A DNA stretch of 8,406 nt, taken from Candidatus Atribacteria bacterium. GTDB taxonomy: Bacteria > Bipolaricaulota > Bipolaricaulia > UBA7950 > UBA9294. This document shows positions 5,099 through 8,406 of the stretch, one piece after another. Position 1 is the stretch's first letter. Every line of letters starts with the position of its first letter. Where the stretch lies: positions 1-8,406 of the forward strand of contig SPBW01000097.1 in the NCBI GenBank assembly GCA_004525685.1, written 5' to 3'. Under the pieces are notes generated by a model. It was given only the letters and a program-made list of their open reading frames with translations. It ran no database searches and was not told the origin of the DNA. The position numbers and the translations under genes were made by a program.

Positions 5099-6532
5099 CT
5101 AGCGAAGGGGATCGAGTACCACGAGTCGGGCCTCAATCTGAGCATCGCTTCCGAGAAGCGCTAACGACTCGCGATAAAAGGCCATGGCCTTGTCGCGATT
5201 AAGACGAATCTCCGCATTGAGCCTGTTCACCTCGTCTTGCATGCTTGGAGTAAGAGTCATGTAGGAGTTGAATGCCTCCTGCGCAGCCTGGGCCTTGCTC
5301 ATCCTGAGGTCGTAGATCGTCCCGATGATGTAGCCAAGATAGGGATCATCCACCTTGCCGCTAGCATGAAGATCCAAGAATGCTTGAAGACCGCGGTCAG
5401 CGTCCTCTTCGAAGGTGTTGTACGCTCTGAGCAGTTCATCTTCTATGAGGATCGTTGCCGTCGCGTGGGCATTTGTGTTCCATTGGCTGAAGTGTGCATC
5501 TGCCGTCTCGGCCGCGAAGTCTTCTGCTACAAGATCAGCCACATCCGAGTATTCAGGCTTCACCTCAGGCTGATAGCCTGTGACTTGGACGAGATGGTAG
5601 CCAAGTTTTGTTTGTGCAATTGCCGCCTCATCTTCAGGTGTGGCGAAAGCGACATCTTCGAGTGACCGCACCAGTTGGCCTCGAGTGAACCACCCAAGAT
5701 CTCCACCTTGAGCAAGGGTCTCCTTGTCCAGAGAGAAATCGCGAACGAGCGTTTCAATGAAGATGCCACGATGCAGTTCTTTGAGCAGCAGTTCAGCAGT
5801 CTCTCTGTCTGCGACGAGGACGTGCGATATGCGAACCATCTCGATGGCTTCGTAATCGGATCGATGCTCCTCGAAATAGGCAATGAGATCGTCTTGAGAA
5901 GGTTCTATTGACTCTGCAACGAACGGTAGAATTGCCTGAATCTCAAAATCATCCCGTATCGTCTGCTTGGTATTCGTAATGAACTGCTCATACGTAAGTC
6001 CGCCTGTGGCGTATCCCGAGAATTCTCCTTTGCCAAACGCCTCGATCAGCTCCTGCTCGGACATGTCAAGGGATACAAGGAAGGCGTCGAACGTCTCCCG
6101 GAACTCCGCCTCGACCGCATCTTGAGCGACTGGCGCACCACGCCGTTCAAGCTCCTGCGAAACCAGAGAACGCGTCATAGACAATTTGAGCGCTTCGTCT
6201 TCAATCCGAAGTCCGAACAGGCGTCCTGGTGCTCCTTCAAGCTGTGCATCAAGGTCAAGACCTAGCTTGGAATAGAGATCTCGGTATTGTAGGAGTAGCT
6301 GTGCCTGAGCGCGCTCGAAATCCTCTCTGAGAATAGGATTGCCGTTCACGCGTGCAACGATGTTCCCGGGGTTCTCTGCTACAGCATCAGCCGGTTTCTC
6401 TGAAGAATCTGACAGGACAGCTTGATCGGATGAAATGTCCGCAGGGCCGGTTGCGTTCCTGTCGCAGCCCGCAGTGAGACATAGCATCAATGACGCCAGA
6501 AGCAAGAGAAGCATCGACAGATTTGCTCGCAT
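5099..6532 (-). CDS. Lipoprotein SurA/PpiC-type peptidyl-prolyl isomerase with C-terminal helical module (paralogue 2)
   Basis: This 477-residue envelope chaperone begins with a lipoprotein signal ending LTAGC (Cys23) and Asp at +2. A polar linker (24-57) leads to a SurA-N-like helical region (about 58-225, NIVARVNGNPILREDFE at its start). The parvulin domain spans about 231-320, with RISHVLV (His237), GGDLGWF (276-282) and GYHLVQV (His313). The segment before GYHLVQV, TPEDEAAIAQTKL, has lost the usual G-E-x-S/D-x-x-V pattern, so isomerase activity may be reduced. Residues about 365-477 form a helical, possibly TPR-like tail containing DDPYLGYIIGTIY, shared with the upstream paralogue. The ATG at 6532 has AAGGAGG at 6539-6545, 6 nt upstream, but part of that SD is inside a hairpin. 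A role in folding exported proteins, like PrsA or SurA, is inferred. Confidence 0.82.
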   Translation of the reverse strand: MRANLSMLLLLLASLMLCLTAGCDRNATGPADISSDQAVLSDSSEKPADAVAENPGNIVARVNGNPILREDFERAQAQLLLQYRDLYSKLGLDLDAQLEGAPGRLFGLRIEDEALKLSMTRSLVSQELERRGAPVAQDAVEAEFRETFDAFLVSLDMSEQELIEAFGKGEFSGYATGGLTYEQFITNTKQTIRDDFEIQAILPFVAESIEPSQDDLIAYFEEHRSDYEAIEMVRISHVLVADRETAELLLKELHRGIFIETLVRDFSLDKETLAQGGDLGWFTRGQLVRSLEDVAFATPEDEAAIAQTKLGYHLVQVTGYQPEVKPEYSDVADLVAEDFAAETADAHFSQWNTNAHATATILIEDELLRAYNTFEEDADRGLQAFLDLHASGKVDDPYLGYIIGTIYDLRMSKAQAAQEAFNSYMTLTPSMQDEVNRLNAEIRLNRDKAMAFYRESLALLGSDAQIEARLVVLDPLR

Positions 6533-6540
6533 GAGGAACC

Positions 6541-6560
6541 TCCTTGACCGTCGTCAAGGA
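6541..6560 (-). promoter_or_regulatory. SD-sequestering hairpin upstream of the second PPIase gene
   Basis: TCCTTGAC (6541-6548) and GTCAAGGA (6553-6560) are perfect 8-bp complements around a 4-nt loop. On the minus-strand mRNA the 3' arm contains AAGGA, the first five bases of the AAGGAGG Shine-Dalgarno at 6539-6545, so folding would hide most of it. This is the layout of a translational switch such as an RNA thermometer or a protein-bound operator, although no function is proven. Confidence 0.55.
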
Positions 6561-6611
6561 TACGATACAGATGCGGGTAAAGAAAGCTGGCTTATGTCAT
6601 GCGGATTCCTT

Positions 6612-6638
6612 GGGCTGCGCAGCCCTCCCTAGCAGGGA
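6612..6638. repeat. Two abutting inverted repeats
   Basis: GGGCTGCGCAGCCC (6612-6625) is a perfect 14-bp palindrome. It is followed at once by TCCCT-AGC-AGGGA (6626-6638), a 5-bp stem with a 3-nt loop. Both would fold in RNA of either strand. Neither has an adjacent T-run. Confidence 0.5.
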
Positions 6639-6673
6639 ACTTTGCGAGAGATTGACAGCATGAGAGCGGGCTA

Positions 6674-6702
6674 GCAAGCGTGCTTGCAGGGTTTGCGAAA
6701 CC
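6674..6702. repeat. Two neighbouring small inverted repeats
   Basis: GCAAGC/GCTTGC (6674-6679 and 6682-6687) and GGTTT/AAACC (6690-6694 and 6698-6702, loop GCG) lie three nucleotides apart. Together with the repeats on either side they make the gap between the two PPIase genes densely self-complementary. Confidence 0.45.
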
Positions 6703-6703
6703 A

Positions 6704-6749
6704 ACAAAAGCGAGAGCCCAGCGCAGTAATGTTCCGCGCTGGGCTTCTC
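6704..6749 (-). terminator. Probable intrinsic terminator of the upstream PPIase gene
   Basis: AGCCCAGCGC (6715-6724) and GCGCTGGGCT (6736-6745) form a perfect 10-bp stem around an 11-nt loop, extendable by three pairs past one bulged base. On the minus strand the stem is followed after five bases by TTTTGTTGG. On the plus strand only C-rich sequence follows, so it probably ends transcription leftward from the gene that stops at 6812. The T-run is interrupted and slightly displaced, so read-through into the next PPIase gene is possible. Confidence 0.6.
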
Positions 6750-6779
6750 CCCCATTGGGATCAGTCCATGCTGCAATGC

Positions 6780-6806
6780 GCCCAACTGCGGACGCGCAGA
6801 ATGGGC
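6780..6806 (-). repeat. Interrupted 10-bp hairpin just after the upstream PPIase stop codon
   Basis: GCCCA (6780-6784) pairs with TGGGC (6802-6806), and inside it CTGCG (6786-6790) pairs with CGCAG (6795-6799) around a 4-nt loop, leaving a small internal loop. It begins five nucleotides past the stop at 6812. No T-run follows, so it more likely protects the 3' end or assists the terminator further on. Confidence 0.45.
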
Positions 6807-6811
6807 TATGT

Positions 6812-8293
6812 CTACGGTTCTTCAGTATCGAGGGTGACTGCCTCGATGCCGTCAATCTTCGACTGGATGCCAGCATCCTCACCAACATTCTCCAAGGCGG
6901 CTTGGAGTGCGGCTAGCGCCTTCGTGCGGTACTCGGCAATCCGTGCCTCGATTTCGGCGATTTGCGCGGCATCAAGCCCCTCAGCGTCTCGCTCATCGAT
7001 CGCAGCAGTCAACTGCTGCCCGTAGAACGTACCCAGGACGAATGGGAGATACGGATCATCCGATGTTCCCTCGGCTTGCGCCCTCTCCAGTATAGCAATG
7101 GCGGCTTCGATGTCCTCTGCTTGCTTGATGATGGCGGCCAGAAGCGGGCGTGCGATGTCGAACTGGGCTGTGGCCAAGACGCCCGTGTACCACTCGACGG
7201 CTCGTTCATAGATGAGCTCGCCTTCTAGGTCCTCGCGAACCTGATCGATGACATCTGTGAGCTCTGGGACGGAAGCAGCCTGGTGATCCGTGAGCAAGAT
7301 GACGTGGAAACCATAGTCGGTCTCTACGATGTCGCTCAGTTCGCCAACCTCGAGGGCAAAAGCAGCTTCCTCGAATGGGGCAACCATGGCGCCTCGTCCG
7401 AACCAATTGAGATCGCCACCATTGGCGCCGCTACCAGGGTCGGTGGAGAGTTCGCGCGCCAGCTCTGCAAATTCGGCGCCATTTGCCAAATCTGCCACAA
7501 TCTGCTCTGCCTCTTCTCGCGTCTCCACGAGAATGTGAGAAGCACGGATCTGCTCGGAGATGCTGTATTCGGACTCGTTCTCGACGAAGTATGCTTCGAT
7601 CTGTTCGTCAGTGATGTCGAACTCGCCGGCAACAGCGTGCTGTACCTCCATGGCCAACAGTTGATTGGCAATGTACTCCTTGACGCTTGCCTTGAATGAT
7701 TCGAGGTTTTGCCCCTGTTGATCCAGATATAGCGAGAGGTCCTCCTCGGTCCAACCTTGGGCAGCCAAGAACTCAACGTACTGCGAATCAAACTCTGCTT
7801 GAGTCTCCTCAGCAGTAATCTCTATGTCTCGCGAATCGGCTTCAGCCTGAGTGAGCGCTACCTGCACGAGCTGCTGGAATGCATCCGCTTCGATTCCCAA
7901 TTCAAGCATGAGGCCATCTGCTCCGCCGAGCATGTCAGAGAAATTCATCCCAAACTGGGCGTATGTCTGTGCGTACTGATTCAGAATCGAGCTCTTGGCG
8001 GCCTCCAAATCATCGAGATACAACGGATACCCATTCACCGACGCAAACGTCTCTCTTCCGGTATCAGCCTGCGAAGGGGTCGGCGAGACGCCGGGGACAG
8101 CATCTGATGTAGCGACAGGCTGCGAAGGGGTCGGAGAGACGTCGGGCGCAGCATCTGATGTAGCGACTGAATCAGTAGGCTCAGTCACCTGTGTCACATC
8201 AGTGGGATCTGCCGGAGCTGTGTTATCGCAACCAGAGAAGAGTACGCCAAGTGCTAGAACGAGAAGAAGACAAACGAATGAACGAAGCCGCAT
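6812..8293 (-). CDS. Lipoprotein SurA/PpiC-type peptidyl-prolyl isomerase with C-terminal helical module (paralogue 1)
   Basis: This 493-residue exported foldase starts with a lipoprotein signal ending LFSGC (Cys22) and Asp at +2. Residues 23-80 are a Thr/Pro/Ser/Asp-rich linker that contains a tandem 17-residue repeat (43-59, 60-76). A SurA-N-like helical part follows (about 82-245, FASVNGYPLYLDDLE at its start). The parvulin domain (about 248-337) looks complete: RASHILVETREEAE (His253), FAELARELSTDP, GGDLNWFGRGAMV, VGELSDIVET and DYGFHVI (His330). The tail (about 380-493) is helical, acidic and repeats the DDPYLPFVLGTFY motif of its paralogue. AAGGAGG at 8299-8305 lies 5 nt before the ATG. 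It probably catalyses prolyl cis-trans isomerisation of exported proteins at the membrane surface, as PrsA does. A terminator follows it, so it may be transcribed apart from the neighbouring paralogue. Confidence 0.87.
   Translation of the reverse strand: MRLRSFVCLLLVLALGVLFSGCDNTAPADPTDVTQVTEPTDSVATSDAAPDVSPTPSQPVATSDAVPGVSPTPSQADTGRETFASVNGYPLYLDDLEAAKSSILNQYAQTYAQFGMNFSDMLGGADGLMLELGIEADAFQQLVQVALTQAEADSRDIEITAEETQAEFDSQYVEFLAAQGWTEEDLSLYLDQQGQNLESFKASVKEYIANQLLAMEVQHAVAGEFDITDEQIEAYFVENESEYSISEQIRASHILVETREEAEQIVADLANGAEFAELARELSTDPGSGANGGDLNWFGRGAMVAPFEEAAFALEVGELSDIVETDYGFHVILLTDHQAASVPELTDVIDQVREDLEGELIYERAVEWYTGVLATAQFDIARPLLAAIIKQAEDIEAAIAILERAQAEGTSDDPYLPFVLGTFYGQQLTAAIDERDAEGLDAAQIAEIEARIAEYRTKALAALQAALENVGEDAGIQSKIDGIEAVTLDTEEP
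8071..8167 (-). repeat. 51-bp tandem duplication inside the PPIase linker
   Basis: Segments 8071-8116 and 8122-8167 match at 42 of 46 positions with a 51-nt period. The duplication is in frame and encodes two copies of a 17-residue V-A-T-S-D-A-x-P-x-V-S-P-T-P-S-Q unit. It lengthens the flexible tether between the lipid anchor and the chaperone domain. Only two copies exist. Confidence 0.85.
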
Positions 8294-8306
8294 TTCAACC
8301 TCCTTG

Positions 8307-8326
8307 GGTGAAGCAAGCTTATCACC
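8307..8326 (-). repeat. Small inverted repeat next to the SD of the first PPIase gene
   Basis: GGTGA (8307-8311) and TCACC (8322-8326) are complementary around a 10-nt loop, one base from the AAGGAGG at 8299-8305. The rest of the sequence to the right edge (8327-8406) shows no gene and no clear promoter. Confidence 0.25.
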
Positions 8327-8406
8327 TCGCGTCTGCGATTGAAAGCTACACTCTCGGCAAACAGGATCTGCCTTCTAGCGGTGTGGAAACTCGCCGACAA
8401 GAGGAA

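Noticed and set aside
8071..8167. Tandem repeats considered as a CRISPR-like array.
   Set aside because: Only two directly abutting units, no spacers, in frame inside a coding sequence: a coding duplication.

Overview
This window looks like a bacterial chromosome segment of moderate G+C. Shine-Dalgarno sequences are classical (AGGAGG type), intergenic gaps are short, and starts include GTG. Of the eight nearly complete or complete genes, five encode exported products: three lipoproteins with recognisable lipoboxes and two proteins with signal peptides that look like signal peptidase I substrates. There are no rRNA or tRNA genes, CRISPR arrays, transposases or phage genes. I cannot assign a phylum from the sequence. 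The mix of genes (BtpA-like start, secreted transglutaminase-like protein, chagasin-like inhibitor, PKD-redoxin, SPL-type radical SAM, YoaP-type acetyltransferase, lipoprotein parvulins) would suit an uncultured anaerobic or environmental lineage such as Bipolaricaulota, but that is only a guess.

Layout, left to right. Positions 1-50 (minus) hold the first codons of a gene running off the left edge, which resembles the N-terminus of BtpA-family TIM-barrel proteins. Upstream of it on the same strand lie a chagasin/ICP-like lipoprotein (118-519) and a secreted transglutaminase-like cysteine-protease-fold protein (568-1257). These three could be one transcript. Next on the minus strand is a secreted PKD-domain plus TlpA/ResA-like redoxin fusion (1449-2288). 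It diverges from a plus-strand SPL-family radical SAM gene (2412-3287), which is followed by a class I SAM-dependent methyltransferase (3349-4125). The methyltransferase converges on, and overlaps by 21 nt, a minus-strand GNAT acetyltransferase with a YoaP-like thioredoxin-fold tail (4105-4902).

The right half (5099-8293, minus) holds two related lipoproteins with SurA/PpiC-type parvulin domains and a shared C-terminal module. The 279-nt gap between them is unusually rich in inverted repeats. It contains a probable terminator for the upstream gene, and a perfect 8-bp hairpin that buries part of the Shine-Dalgarno sequence of the downstream gene.

Functionally, much of the window concerns the cell envelope: protein folding (two parvulins), extracytoplasmic thiol chemistry (PKD-redoxin), and a candidate enzyme/inhibitor pair (transglutaminase-like protein plus chagasin-like lipoprotein). 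The radical SAM, methyltransferase and acetyltransferase genes are cytoplasmic, and their substrates cannot be read from the sequence. The points most worth follow-up are the enzyme-inhibitor pairing, the SD-sequestering hairpin with its neighbouring hairpin cluster, and the two unusual fusions that end in a thioredoxin fold.
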